Positions 40,737 to 49,389 of a DNA stretch of 64,000 nt are shown here, one piece after another. Below the pieces are notes generated by a model. It worked only from the letters and a program-made list of their open reading frames with translations, was not told the origin of the DNA and made no database searches. The translations under genes and the position numbers were made by a program. Positions within the stretch are counted from its first letter, which is position 1. Each line of letters starts with the position of its first letter. Origin of the DNA: Alkalihalobacillus deserti (GTDB lineage Bacteria; Bacillota; Bacilli; Bacillales; Bacillaceae_D); NCBI RefSeq assembly GCF_020734105.1, contig NZ_JAJAFR010000005.1, positions 62,001 to 126,000 of the forward strand, given 5' to 3'.

Positions 40737-41306
40737 TCATGAATTATTTGGTCTTGGCGAGTAAGTGGCTAAAGGTGTAGTAGGAGCAGCCGGTGAAACA
40801 GGTGCTGCAGCGCCATATGGATAATCATACTCAATCGGCTCATCAAATTCTACATAATCAAGATTGACCATTAAAAGTAAGTAGTGGGTTTGATCCTCAA
40901 AATCGCCGACGATAATATGGTCACGTCCAGCTTCTTCAACAATCCCCCTAAAAACTCTTGCATTCCATTCAGGGTTATTTTCAAATGTCATATAAAACGT
41001 AGCTGTTTTACCACGATTTAACCGAAGAATATTTTCAATATATGATTGTTCAATCGGCAGCATGCCCTGTTGCTGTGCAAGCATCTGCTGTGAATTCATA
41101 CCGGTGAAAGGTTGTTGTGGCTGCTGCGTGATACCTGGTATTTGTGAATATTGATAGCCTTGGGATGACATATAAGGCAGTTGCCCACTTTGTTGACCTG
41201 ATGCTGGGTGTTGCGGATAGCCTTGTGGTTGCTGAGGATACGCCTGTTGCTGCTGTCCATATCCAGCTCCAGTTTGAGATTGTGGATACCATGGTTGCTG
41301 ATACAC
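40737..41306 (-). CDS. gerQ: Spore coat/germination protein GerQ
   Basis: 189 aa, ATG at 41306 after AAAGGGGCGATC. The N-terminal ~80 residues are low-complexity Q/P/G/Y. About 80-155 is the conserved GerQ domain (LPIEQSYIENILRLNRGKTA, then FEDQTHYLLLMVNLDYVEFD). GerQ anchors the hydrolase CwlJ in the spore coat and is crosslinked by transglutaminase in B. subtilis. It lies 24 nt downstream of cwlJ, forming a germination operon; in B. subtilis the two genes are separated. Confidence 0.93.
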   Translation of the reverse strand: MYQQPWYPQSQTGAGYGQQQQAYPQQPQGYPQHPASGQQSGQLPYMSSQGYQYSQIPGITQQPQQPFTGMNSQQMLAQQQGMLPIEQSYIENILRLNRGKTATFYMTFENNPEWNARVFRGIVEEAGRDHIIVGDFEDQTHYLLLMVNLDYVEFDEPIEYDYPYGAAAPVSPAAPTTPLATYSPRPNNS

Positions 41307-41330
41307 ATTGATCGCCCCTTTGATGTCAAA

Positions 41331-41762
41331 TTAATATGTGCTGTACACTTCTGAACACGCTTCTTGTGTCGGAGAATAAAAACAATGTGCCTTAAAACGT
41401 CCAGTGTTCCACTGGCCCCACCACTGTGCAGGACAAGAACCTTCTGGACGGAAAAACCATAATGAATTTTCTGCAGGATGGAACCTTTCACCATTAATAA
41501 GCCGTCGCGCTAAACGTCTTTCTTTTTCACGAGCATGTTGGTAAAAATAACCTTTTTGAACAGCCTCAAAACCACCAGGAGACTGAAACGCCATATGAGG
41601 AATGGTATTTACGTTCCCAAAATCCATACATCGGACACGGGTCCGATTCACCATTACGTTTCCTGCTGTTAACATTCCAAGTTCTCCGTCACCTTCTGCT
41701 TCCGCTCGCATCAGTCTTGCGAGTACGTCAACGTCACTGGATGATGCTTTAATTACAGCCAT
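41331..41762 (-). CDS. cwlJ: Cell wall hydrolase CwlJ (spore cortex lysis)
   Basis: 143 aa from the ATG at 41762 (family start MAVIKASSSDVDVLARLMRA; GGAGG upstream), length as in B. subtilis (142 aa). Hydrolase_2 fold with catalytic Glu in RAEAEGDGELGML and the AGNVMVNRT segment, and C-terminal ENSLWFFRP and KAHCFYSP. Degrades spore cortex peptidoglycan during Ca-dipicolinate germination. No signal peptide, as in the known protein, which is made in the mother cell. Operon with gerQ; a mother-cell sigma factor is expected but no promoter is obvious. Confidence 0.95.
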   Translation of the reverse strand: MAVIKASSSDVDVLARLMRAEAEGDGELGMLTAGNVMVNRTRVRCMDFGNVNTIPHMAFQSPGGFEAVQKGYFYQHAREKERRLARRLINGERFHPAENSLWFFRPEGSCPAQWWGQWNTGRFKAHCFYSPTQEACSEVYSTY

Positions 41763-41925
41763 CCGTTCACCTCCTATCAAAGTTGACCTTCTTAGATGTT
41801 TTAGCTAGAAATGAAACGAAACAAACTGCATCCATAAAGTAGTAAAGTATGGATGATATGCCGTAGGCGGTGCAGTTACTTCACTATATGAATAAGGATT
41901 GCAAGGTATGCATTTTTTCAATAAA

Positions 41926-41972
41926 AAAGGCCACTGAAAAAGGTACGATTTGCACCTTTTTCAGTGGCCTTT
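41926..41972 (-). terminator. hemQ terminator
   Basis: AAAGGCCACTGAAAAAGGT / ACCTTTTTCAGTGGCCTTT, a 19-bp perfect stem just past the hemQ stop. Confidence 0.92.
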
Positions 41973-42004
41973 AATGAAACGAGTCACTCTTAACTATAGA
42001 TAGA

Positions 42005-42754
42005 TTATACGTGGAAAAAGCGGGAAAGATGGTCAGGATCAAGGATATTCCCAACATAGAACGATCCGAACTCGCCAAAGCGAGCTGAAACTTCATCAAA
42101 ACGCATTTCATAGACTAACTTCTTAAATTGAAGCACGTCATCAGCAAATAACGTAACGCCCCATTCCCAATCATCAAAGCCAACAGAGCCAGTAATGATC
42201 TGTTTTACTTTTCCTGCATAACTGCGACCGATCATGCCATGGCTACGCATCATCGCACGACGATCTTCCATTGAAAGCATGTACCAGTTATCATCTCCAT
42301 CTCTGCGCTTGTCCATTGGGTAGAAACAAACGTGACTTGCCTTAGGCAATGTTGGGTACAGTCTTGAACGGATATGGGGGTTTTGATAAGGATCTTCATC
42401 GCTTTCCCCAGCCATGTAGTTACTTAATTCAACGACTGATACGTAAGAATATGTAGGAATCGTAAATTCAGCAAGACGTGATTTATTGAATGCACTTTCA
42501 ATATCATTTAGTTCTTCCATTGTCGGACGAAGAATCATCAGCATGAAATCAGCTTTTTGCCCCAGAATCGAATAAAGAGCGTGACTTCCTTTTTCATCTG
42601 CCTCTGTTTGATTCCATCGATAGATCATGGAATGAAATTCAGCTAATATCTGTTCACGTTCTTCAGTTGAAATCGTTTTCCATGCAGGCCAATTAATCGT
42701 ACGGAAATCATGTAAACAATACCAACCATCTAATGTTACTGCAGCTTCACTCAT
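42005..42754 (-). CDS. hemQ: Coproheme decarboxylase (HemQ/ChdC)
   Basis: 249 aa, ATG at 42754 after GGAG. Chlorite-dismutase fold; conserved [15 protein letters not shown]-independent core [15 protein letters not shown] with the catalytic Tyr, and [20 protein letters not shown] containing the proximal haem His. Last step of the Gram-positive coproporphyrin-dependent haem pathway. In B. subtilis hemQ (ywfI) is beside pta, as here, though an enoyl-CoA hydratase gene intervenes. Confidence 0.95.
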   Translation of the reverse strand: MSEAAVTLDGWYCLHDFRTINWPAWKTISTEEREQILAEFHSMIYRWNQTEADEKGSHALYSILGQKADFMLMILRPTMEELNDIESAFNKSRLAEFTIPTYSYVSVVELSNYMAGESDEDPYQNPHIRSRLYPTLPKASHVCFYPMDKRRDGDDNWYMLSMEDRRAMMRSHGMIGRSYAGKVKQIITGSVGFDDWEWGVTLFADDVLQFKKLVYEMRFDEVSARFGEFGSFYVGNILDPDHLSRFFHV

Positions 42755-42834
42755 GTTTAAACAACTCCTTTGTTTTCATTCATCGTTCAAACTATACCAT
42801 AATTGAACGCAGACTAAAAACAAAGACGTTGACA

Positions 42835-43575
42835 TTACCGTGACAAAAACTGTTGTATTGCCCGTTTGTGTTCGGTTGTCTTGCTAGCTTGACGTTGTCC
42901 ATCGACTTCCATTTGGAGCATCAGTTCTAAGTCATGTTCAAAGCTCACACGGAAATTTTGCTTCATTAAGCCAAATGCCATTTGAGGTATGGTTAAAAGC
43001 TGTTGCACGAGTTCATCTAAATGACCAATGTTATTGATCAAATGAATACGATAAGCTTCCTCAGCTGAAATCAGGTTACCTAGAGCAAGTTCATTGGCTT
43101 TCCCTAAACCAACAAGACGAGGCAGAAAATAAGAAGCACCAGCATCAGGCACAAGGCCAATTTTTAAAAAACCAAGACCCATTTTCACACCGGGATTCGC
43201 TATTCTGTAATCACAAGCTAAAGCAATGCTTAAACCAGCACCAACGGCAATCCCATTTATATGTGCAACAATTGGCTTTTCTATTGAGACAATTAGTCGT
43301 ATTAACCGATTGTACGTTTCGTCCAAATATCCTCCGTAATCAAATGAATGCAATTCTTCTATTGGTATACTTTTTAAATCGGCACCTGCACAAAAGGCGT
43401 TATTAGATCCTCGTAAAACAATAACGCTTACATTTTTGTCGGTCTTTGCCACTTCAAATGCATCATACAAAGCGAAATGTAATTCCTTATTTAAAGCATT
43501 TTTAACCTGAGGCCTGTTAAGTGTGATTGTAGCAGTATGATTGTCCACTGCATATAGAATGATGGATTCAGTCAT
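42835..43575 (-). CDS. Enoyl-CoA hydratase/isomerase family protein
   Basis: 246 aa, ATG at 43575 after GGGAGG. Crotonase fold: oxyanion-hole segments FCAGADLKS and VGAGLSIALACDYRIA, and the active-site region GLVPDAGASYFLPRLVG with Asp where hydratases often have the second Glu. This favours a PaaG/ECI-like isomerase (inference). Fatty acid or phenylacetate breakdown is likely. A near-perfect FadR-type box lies 19 bp upstream of the start codon. Confidence 0.86.
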   Translation of the reverse strand: MTESIILYAVDNHTATITLNRPQVKNALNKELHFALYDAFEVAKTDKNVSVIVLRGSNNAFCAGADLKSIPIEELHSFDYGGYLDETYNRLIRLIVSIEKPIVAHINGIAVGAGLSIALACDYRIANPGVKMGLGFLKIGLVPDAGASYFLPRLVGLGKANELALGNLISAEEAYRIHLINNIGHLDELVQQLLTIPQMAFGLMKQNFRVSFEHDLELMLQMEVDGQRQASKTTEHKRAIQQFLSR

Positions 43576-43593
43576 GTTCTTAATCCTCCCTTA

Positions 43594-43611
43594 AAAATGA
43601 ATAGTCATTCA
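43594..43611. promoter_or_regulatory. FadR-type operator upstream of enoyl-CoA hydratase
   Basis: On the minus strand TGAATGACTATTCATTTT matches 16 of 18 positions of the B. subtilis FadR (YsiA) box TGAATGAMTANTCATTCA. Confidence 0.7.
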
Positions 43612-43704
43612 TTGTTCTTCTTACATAGTATTCAGCACATAAGCGATTATTCCTTTGGTCATCCTAAAGTAAAGGAATGTTATTCTAAACAAACGGGAAA
43701 ACGG

Positions 43705-43718
43705 TGCAAGCGCAAACA
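43705..43718. promoter_or_regulatory. Putative CcpA cre site upstream of pta
   Basis: TGCAAGCGCAAACA fits the degenerate cre pattern TGNAANCGNNNNCA, about 130 bp before pta. In B. subtilis pta is activated by CcpA from an upstream cre. Confidence 0.55.
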
Positions 43719-43836
43719 GAAAGATTCTTTTAAAAATTAACACTTTAGTGAACTTGACAAAGACGGTTTCTTTTTGCAAGCAAGAGGAGTATTCTTGTCA
43801 TATGATAAAGAGAACGAGGTTTGAGGAGGAAATTAT

Positions 43837-44826
43837 TTGAGTAATCTTTTTAATGAAATCAAAGCTCAGATTGAAAAACATAATCCAACCATCGTGCTTC
43901 CAGAAGGAACGGATGAACGAATTTTAGAAGCTGCAGCGAACTTAGCTAAAGATAAAGTTGTCACACCTATTATAATCGGAAATGTAGATGAGGTTCAGGA
44001 AAAGGCAATGCGAAATGAGATCGATCTAAGAAACATAACCATTATTGATCCACGCAACTACGATGGAATCGAAGAAATGATTGCATCCTTTGTTGAGCGT
44101 CGTAAAGGAAAAGAAACAGAAGAAACAGCACGTGAAAAATTATTGGATGTCAATTATTTTGGAACGATGCTTGTACACATGAATAAAGCCGACGGACTTG
44201 TAAGTGGGGCCGCGCATTCAACTGGAGACACTGTTCGCCCAGCTTTGCAAATCATTAAGACGCAACCAGGAATTAAACGGACTTCAGGAGTATTCGTCAT
44301 GGTTAAGGATGAGCACAAATTTGTTTTTGGTGATTGCGCGATCAACATTGCACCAAACAGCGAAGAGCTAGCGGAAATTGCGATTGCAACAGCTGAAACG
44401 GCAAAAGTATTCGGACTTGATCCGAAAGTAGCGATGCTAAGCTTCTCAACAAAAGGCTCCGCCTCATCAATTGAAACGAAAAAGGTGTCAGAAGCAACTA
44501 AGCTTGCTCAAGATGCAAGGCCGGACTTAGTCATCGATGGTGAGTTTCAATTTGATGCTGCCTTTGTCCCAGCAGTAGCTAAAAAGAAAGCACCAGATTC
44601 ACCGCTTCAAGGGGAAGCAAATGTCTTCATCTTCCCAAGTTTAGAATCTGGTAACCTAGGCTATAAGATTGCTCAACGTCTTGGCGGCTATGATGCAATT
44701 GGACCAATCCTACAAGGTTTAAACAAACCAGTGAATGATTTATCGCGTGGATGTAACGTAGCTGATGTCTATAAGCTCTCATTGATTACGGCGATGCAAT
44801 CGATCAATCAGAAGGTAACATTGTAA
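43837..44826 (+). CDS. pta: Phosphate acetyltransferase
   Basis: 329 aa from a TTG at 43837 (GAGGAGG 8 nt upstream). Interconverts acetyl-CoA and acetyl phosphate in acetate overflow metabolism. PTA_PTB core with IVLPEGTDERIL, ADGLVSGAAHSTGDTVRPAL, FGDCAINIAPNSEELAEIA and MLSFSTKGSA intact. Length matches the short Bacillus Pta (323 aa). TTGACA at 43754 may be the -35. A cre-like site is upstream. Next to lipL and hemQ, as in B. subtilis. Confidence 0.96.
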   Translation: MSNLFNEIKAQIEKHNPTIVLPEGTDERILEAAANLAKDKVVTPIIIGNVDEVQEKAMRNEIDLRNITIIDPRNYDGIEEMIASFVERRKGKETEETAREKLLDVNYFGTMLVHMNKADGLVSGAAHSTGDTVRPALQIIKTQPGIKRTSGVFVMVKDEHKFVFGDCAINIAPNSEELAEIAIATAETAKVFGLDPKVAMLSFSTKGSASSIETKKVSEATKLAQDARPDLVIDGEFQFDAAFVPAVAKKKAPDSPLQGEANVFIFPSLESGNLGYKIAQRLGGYDAIGPILQGLNKPVNDLSRGCNVADVYKLSLITAMQSINQKVTL

Positions 44827-44842
44827 GCAGTGATTTGAGAAT

Positions 44843-44891
44843 GAGGCTAGTGAAGAAAGTGGTTTTACTTTTTTCACTAGCCTCGCTTTTT
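44843..44891 (+). terminator. pta terminator
   Basis: GAGGCTAGTGAA / TTCACTAGCCTC extended by AAGT / ACTT, followed by GCTTTTT. Confidence 0.9.
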
Positions 44892-44911
44892 ATGAAGGTT
44901 AATCGAATCAG

Positions 44912-45198
44912 CTACACTTCCATTAAAGAAAGATCAAAAAGATCCTTTGCCGATAGGTTTAAATCTTCCATAGATGCAGAGAGTTCTTCAGCGGCTGCAG
45001 CTTGTTCTTCAGTAAAACTTGCTGAATGCTGAATTTCATTTAATCATTCGTTTATTAAATCTTGAATAATGGAGACTTCTATTTTAATTTTATTAGATGA
45101 TTGTTGAGATTCATGTGAAAGTCTTCTGATTTCCTTCGCAACAACGGCAAATCCTCTTCCATATTCACCAGCATGAGCAGACTGAATTTCTGCATTTA
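44912..45198 (-). pseudogene. Methyl-accepting chemotaxis protein signalling-domain fragment
   Basis: The minus strand reads NAEIQSAHAGEYGRGFAVVA, then KEIRRLSHESQQSSNKI, a stop at 45044-45046, then FTEEQAAAAEELSASMEDLN to TAG at 44912. This is the hairpin tip and C-terminal leg of an MCP signalling domain. The sensor, membrane and HAMP parts are missing. It meets a plus-strand hydrolase fragment at about 45200, indicating a rearrangement junction. Confidence 0.8.
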
Positions 45199-45201
45199 AT
45201 C

Positions 45202-45315
45202 ATTAAAGCACCTGATAAAGAATGCATCTTCATTAAACAGGCAACGCACGCTCCTCATTTAGAACAACCAGAGGAATTTTTAAAAGCGATGAGAGCAGTT
45301 GTTAGGCGTAACTAA
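45202..45315 (+). pseudogene. Alpha/beta hydrolase C-terminal fragment
   Basis: 37 codons reading IKQATHAPHLEQPEEFLKAM then RAVVRRN and stop. The His-Ala-Pro-His-x-E-x-P-E motif holds the catalytic histidine of alpha/beta hydrolases (compare [10 protein letters not shown] in RsbQ). No start or upstream part is present. Confidence 0.7.
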
Positions 45316-45401
45316 CTTTTCTTTAATACTAAACTATTACGACGGTTGTGAACGACGGAGGAATTCCTTGAACGCATGTTAAAGCTTATAAATAGAGAAA
45401 C

Positions 45402-45431
45402 AGAGACCAAACCTTGTACGATTTGGTCTCT
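45402..45431 (-). terminator. lipL terminator
   Basis: AGAGACCAAA / TTTGGTCTCT perfect 10-bp stem, with T-rich tract on the minus strand. Confidence 0.85.
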
Positions 45432-45448
45432 ATTTCCATTTTCTATCC

Positions 45449-46294
45449 TTAAAGGTTAAATGATCTCAGCGCTTTCTCATTCCGTACTCGAACCCGTTCG
45501 TAATTCTCTGAAAATAATACTAGCTCCTGTTCAGAAAACGGCTGTACAGCTAACTGCACGCCTTCGTTTTGCAGGGTCTTTAGTAACAACAACATCACAT
45601 CAGCAATCGATAAGTTAGCCTCAAGCAATTCATTTAATGAGGCCATTGTTTCTGGCTGTACATCCGGATAAGTGAATTTCGTTGGGCTTTCTTGAACTGC
45701 TTTTTCATAAAAGTGTTGAATCAATTTAGCTCGCGCACTCCCGCTCCCTGTAACACAAAGATATATTTGGACAGCAATTCCACCACGAATTCTACGTTGT
45801 GAGATGCCGGCAAATTTTCGGCCAACAATACTTAAATCAAAACTTCCTGGGCAATAGGATCCGATAATTTCATATGCTTCGATGTCAACAGGATAAGTGG
45901 CAAACATTTTTTTTATCAATGAAAACATTAAATTATAGCCGTCGTCAATCGATAGGCCTTTTTCTTCTTTTATAATCAGGGAGAGATTCAGGACGCCTTC
46001 ATCTAAAACGACAGCTAAGCCACCGGAATTACGAACTATGGCTCGATATCCGTTTGATTGAAGAAGAGATCGTCCAGCGTCAATACAAGGAAGACGACTG
46101 TCTTGAATGCCTAAGACGACCGTTTGATGATGAACCCATGCTCTTATCGTTGGGTTGGCTCTTTGTTGCCCGATAGAGGTGCAGAGTGTATCATCATAAG
46201 CAAACGATTGAAGTGCGTCGAATTGTGGTCCAAATGTTGTATGATCAATGAAGCGCCAGTTAGGTGAAATGGTTGGGAGATCGAAATTCTGCAT
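45449..46294 (-). CDS. lipL: Octanoyl-[GcvH]:protein N-octanoyltransferase
   Basis: 281 aa, ATG at 46294. Transfers octanoyl from GcvH to E2 subunits in the Bacillus lipoate pathway. BPL/LplA fold with VRNSGGLAVVLDEGVLNLSL, the catalytic cysteine at Cys148 in IIGSYCPGSFDLS and RKFAGISQRRIRGGIAVQIY. Length equals B. subtilis LipL (YwfL, 281 aa). Upstream of pta in the opposite direction; the locus is conserved in Bacillus. Confidence 0.95.
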   Translation of the reverse strand: MQNFDLPTISPNWRFIDHTTFGPQFDALQSFAYDDTLCTSIGQQRANPTIRAWVHHQTVVLGIQDSRLPCIDAGRSLLQSNGYRAIVRNSGGLAVVLDEGVLNLSLIIKEEKGLSIDDGYNLMFSLIKKMFATYPVDIEAYEIIGSYCPGSFDLSIVGRKFAGISQRRIRGGIAVQIYLCVTGSGSARAKLIQHFYEKAVQESPTKFTYPDVQPETMASLNELLEANLSIADVMLLLLKTLQNEGVQLAVQPFSEQELVLFSENYERVRVRNEKALRSFNL

Positions 46295-46552
46295 GTTTAA
46301 ACTCCTATACGTTCAAGTTCTTTTTGTATAATTATAGCATGTCGACTACTTCTTTTTAAATGAAGTTGAAGGTTAGTGTTTTCAGATTATAATTGGTGTA
46401 TGATCGTTAAATCTTTTAATGAAGGAAGACTAATCTTTGTGTTTGATTCTCATTTGTTCTTCAGTTAGGCTCTGTGATATACTAATGGTTGCTAAAATGA
46501 ATAATCGAATGAGCAGCATAGATGAATATGATAGTGAAAGGAACAGATAGAC

Positions 46553-46777
46553 ATGGCGAATGAATTTCGTATTTGTGATGAATGCCAAGCGACCAATATT
46601 AAGAGTCTGGTTCCTAGATTACAAAAAGTTGATTCAGACGCAACAATAGATATACGCTGTCAATCTTATTGTGGTCCAGGAAGAAAAAAGTCGTTTGTGT
46701 TTGTAAACAATCGTCCAATTGCAGCACCCGATGAAGATCAGTTGATCGATAAAGTATTAAAAAAGCTTAAGTTATAA
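46553..46777 (+). CDS. DUF1450 (YuzB-like) protein
   Basis: 74 aa, ATG at 46553 after GAAAGGAAC. Two Cys motifs (ICDECQATN and [13 protein letters not shown]) are characteristic of the small DUF1450/YuzB family, whose fold is thioredoxin- or ferredoxin-like; they may bind metal or form a redox pair. Function unknown. Own terminator follows. Confidence 0.85.
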   Translation: MANEFRICDECQATNIKSLVPRLQKVDSDATIDIRCQSYCGPGRKKSFVFVNNRPIAAPDEDQLIDKVLKKLKL

Positions 46778-46780
46778 ATG

Positions 46781-46807
46781 CCTAGTTGCCGAGCAGCTAG
46801 GTTTTTT
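46781..46807 (+). terminator. Terminator of the DUF1450 gene
   Basis: CCTAG-TTGC / GCAG-CTAGG hairpin followed by six T. Confidence 0.85.
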
Positions 46808-46852
46808 ATATGGAGGGAATTCTACTTCCGCTCTCTTATTCGGTTTCGATCG

Positions 46853-47317
46853 TAGTCTGGCAGGAGTCAAGTTTTTGAGGTTGATGAGATCATGTCATAA
46901 GAAAGTGTTCAAGCCCCTACAGAACGAGTGAAAGAAGTAAGAACTCTTCTTCCCCTCGTTCTCTACGGGTGAAAGAGGGAAAGCCTTGGCGGGGCAAGAA
47001 AAACTAAGACCCCTGCCGGAACTTCCGGCTTCGGTCAGAATATAGTTTGGAAAGAGTTTATGTTTTTTCGAATTAGTCTGGCAGGAGTCAAGTTTTTGAG
47101 GTTGATGAGATCATGTCATAAGAAAGTGTTCAAGCCCCTACAGAACGAGTGAAAGAAGTAAGAACTCTTCTTCCCCTCGTTCTCTACGGGTGAAAGAGGG
47201 TAAGCTTGGCGGGGCAAGAAAAACTAAGACTCCTGCCGGAACTTCCGGCTTCGGTCAGAATATAGTTTGGAAAGAGTTTATGTTTTTTCGAATTAGTCTG
47301 GCAGGAGTCAAGTTTTT
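46853..47317. repeat. 221-bp tandem duplication with internal inverted repeats
   Basis: Copy 1 46853-47073, copy 2 47074-47293, and the first ~23 bp of a third copy at 47294-47317. Copies 1 and 2 differ by only a few bases, including a 1-nt indel, so the duplication is recent. Each unit begins TAGTCTGGCAGGAGTC and, about 150 bp later, holds the complement GACTCCTGCCGG (GACCCCTGCCGG in copy 1). Inside are AGAACGAG / CTCGTTCT arms and the near-palindrome GCCGGAACTTCCGGC. No ORF is conserved. It fills the 580-bp gap before ywfO and could be a structured RNA or a non-autonomous element. Confidence 0.9.
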
Positions 47318-47359
47318 CTAGTTATAATATAGGTACCTTATAGGAAACGAGAGGAACTT

Positions 47360-48658
47360 ATGGTAAAACCTTATTATGGTCAATTAGAAGAAGAAAAGGT
47401 GTTTAAAGATCCTGTCCATCGCTATATTCATGTGCGGGATGAGTTGATTTGGGAATTAATTGGTACGAAGGAATTTCAACGGTTACGTCGTGTGAGACAG
47501 CTTGGTACGACGTATGTCACCTTTCATGGGGCTGAGCATTCTCGTTTTAATCATTCACTGGGTGTTTATGAAATTACAAGACGAATTCTTGATGTATTTA
47601 AAGGACGCCCCAATTGGGATGAAGATGAAAGACTCGTTGCGTTGTCAGCAGCGCTTTTGCATGATGTGGGCCATGGCCCGTTTTCTCATTCGTTTGAAAA
47701 AGTGTTTGATACGGATCACGAAGAGTGGACAAGGGAAATTGTCCTTGGTGATACGGAAATCAATCAAGTTCTCTCCAATGTGAGCCCAACCTTTGCCCAA
47801 GCTGTAGCAGATGTCATTGAAAAAACATATGCGAATAAGCTTGTAACTAGTATTATTTCGAGTCAAATTGACGCCGATCGAATGGATTATTTGCAACGTG
47901 ATGCTTACTATACTGGAGTCAGCTACGGGCATTTTGATATGGAGCGCATACTACGTGTGATGCGGCCGATGGAAGATCAAGTGGCCATTAAACAAAGTGG
48001 GATGCATGCAGTTGAGGATTACATTATGAGTCGGTACCAAATGTATTGGCAAGTCTATTTTCACCCAGTCACAAGAAGTGCCGAGGTGATTTTGACAAAG
48101 ATTTTCAAGCGTGCCAAGGAGTTATATGATCAAGGGTATGCCTTCAAACATAAGCCGAACCACTTCTATTCCTTTTTTGATGGAAAAGGGAGCTTGGATG
48201 ATTATTTGCGGTTAGATGAGTCGATAACCATGTATTATTTTCAAATGTGGCAAGAAGAAGAGGATCGCATTTTAAGAGATCTTTGTGTAAGATTTCTTAA
48301 TAGAAAATTGTTTAAATACGTCGAGTTTAATCCGAATTTACAAATGAATGACTGGCTTGTGCTTCAAGATTTATTTCAGAAGGCTGATTTAAATCCAGAC
48401 TATTATTTAGTCGTGGATTCGTCTTCTGATCTTCCTTATGACTTTTATCGTCCAGGTGAAGAAGAGGAACGTTTGCCGATTCATCTGCTTATGCCAAATG
48501 GCAAATTGCGTGAACTATCGCGTGAGTCAGAGGTAGTCGAAGCGATATCGGGTAAAAAGCGGACCGATCATAAACTCTATTTTCCACTCGATTATTTAGA
48601 AGATGAGCGTGAGTATAAAGAAGTGAAGAAAAAGATTCGAGACCTATTAAACGTATAA
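47360..48658 (+). CDS. ywfO: HD-domain (d)NTP phosphohydrolase YwfO
   Basis: 432 aa, ATG at 47360 (ACGAGAGG upstream). HD superfamily: FQRLRRVRQLGTTYVTFHGA, the metal motif HD in ALLHDVGHGPFSHSFE, His in HSRFNHSLGVYE, and later SSQIDADRMDYLQRDAYYTG. Related to dGTPases and SAMHD1; B. subtilis YwfO hydrolyses nucleoside triphosphates. ywgA begins 13 nt downstream, the conserved order. Confidence 0.93.
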   Translation: MVKPYYGQLEEEKVFKDPVHRYIHVRDELIWELIGTKEFQRLRRVRQLGTTYVTFHGAEHSRFNHSLGVYEITRRILDVFKGRPNWDEDERLVALSAALLHDVGHGPFSHSFEKVFDTDHEEWTREIVLGDTEINQVLSNVSPTFAQAVADVIEKTYANKLVTSIISSQIDADRMDYLQRDAYYTGVSYGHFDMERILRVMRPMEDQVAIKQSGMHAVEDYIMSRYQMYWQVYFHPVTRSAEVILTKIFKRAKELYDQGYAFKHKPNHFYSFFDGKGSLDDYLRLDESITMYYFQMWQEEEDRILRDLCVRFLNRKLFKYVEFNPNLQMNDWLVLQDLFQKADLNPDYYLVVDSSSDLPYDFYRPGEEEERLPIHLLMPNGKLRELSRESEVVEAISGKKRTDHKLYFPLDYLEDEREYKEVKKKIRDLLNV

Positions 48659-48671
48659 GGGGGAACAGGCA

Positions 48672-49175
48672 TTGCTGAAGGATCATGCAAATGTAATGGC
48701 GCTTTTTTTGCAGGCAGGTGAAGTTGTTGGACGGAAAAAATTACAAAAAATTATTTATATTGCCAAAAAAATGAATGTGCCATTTTCTGAGCGATTTAAA
48801 TTTCATATGTTTGGACCTTATTCGGAGGAACTTAGTTTGCGAATAGAAGAACTATGTAACCTCGGATTTGTCGATGAAATGAAAGAAGACAAAGGAAATT
48901 ATTATCAGTATCGCTATGGATTAGCGGAAGAAGGCCGGAAATTTCTTGAGTTATATCAATTTAATTTACCAGAAAGCCAAAAATTAATTACTAGTTTAAA
49001 TGAACAGAGCTCTCGCTTTCTCGAACTTACTTCTACTTTGCTTTATTTCGAAGAGCTTCCTCTTGATGAAGTAAAAGAAAAAGTGTTTACATTAAAGAAG
49101 AAATCGAATTACACAGAAGAAGATATCGAACAAGCTTATACGTTTATTAAATCTTTACGTGAACTCGTTCATTGA
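48672..49175 (+). CDS. ywgA: YwgA family protein
   Basis: 167 aa from a TTG at 48672 (AAGGGGGAA upstream). No known domain; matches Bacillus YwgA in segments VGRKKLQKIIYIAKKM and FKFHMFGPYSEELSLRIEEL. The N-terminal part resembles winged-helix-like proteins related to the antitoxin-associated SocA/Panacea fold (KLQKIIY...GPYS), suggesting protein or DNA binding (inference). Co-transcribed with ywfO. Confidence 0.88.
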   Translation: MLKDHANVMALFLQAGEVVGRKKLQKIIYIAKKMNVPFSERFKFHMFGPYSEELSLRIEELCNLGFVDEMKEDKGNYYQYRYGLAEEGRKFLELYQFNLPESQKLITSLNEQSSRFLELTSTLLYFEELPLDEVKEKVFTLKKKSNYTEEDIEQAYTFIKSLRELVH

Positions 49176-49180
49176 CGGCC

Positions 49181-49219
49181 AAGCTCTTTTTTCTAAATGC
49201 GAAAGAGGAGCTTTTTTTG
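49181..49219 (+). terminator. ywfO-ywgA terminator
   Basis: AAGCTCTTT / AAAGAGGAGCTT followed by a T7 run. Confidence 0.88.
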
Positions 49220-49389
49220 TTAGAATAGGTAACGTAGGTAGTGTGATTAAAAATTGGTAGTAAAAGTTGTGAAGGTAATGGTCCGATTAGATTCCTAAGA
49301 ATTTTTAGGTTAAGTCATTTTAAACTAGCATAAAGTAGGGCTTTTTGTGTAGAATCTTAATCAAAGAGAGTTTAGGAAGGGTGTTTGGA

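Noticed and set aside
44835..45032. Plus-strand ORF of 65 aa after pta
   Set aside because: It is antisense to the MCP fragment and runs through the pta terminator.
46853..47317. Tandem tRNA or rRNA-derived sequence
   Set aside because: The unit has no cloverleaf or CCA-end features and no rRNA-like blocks.
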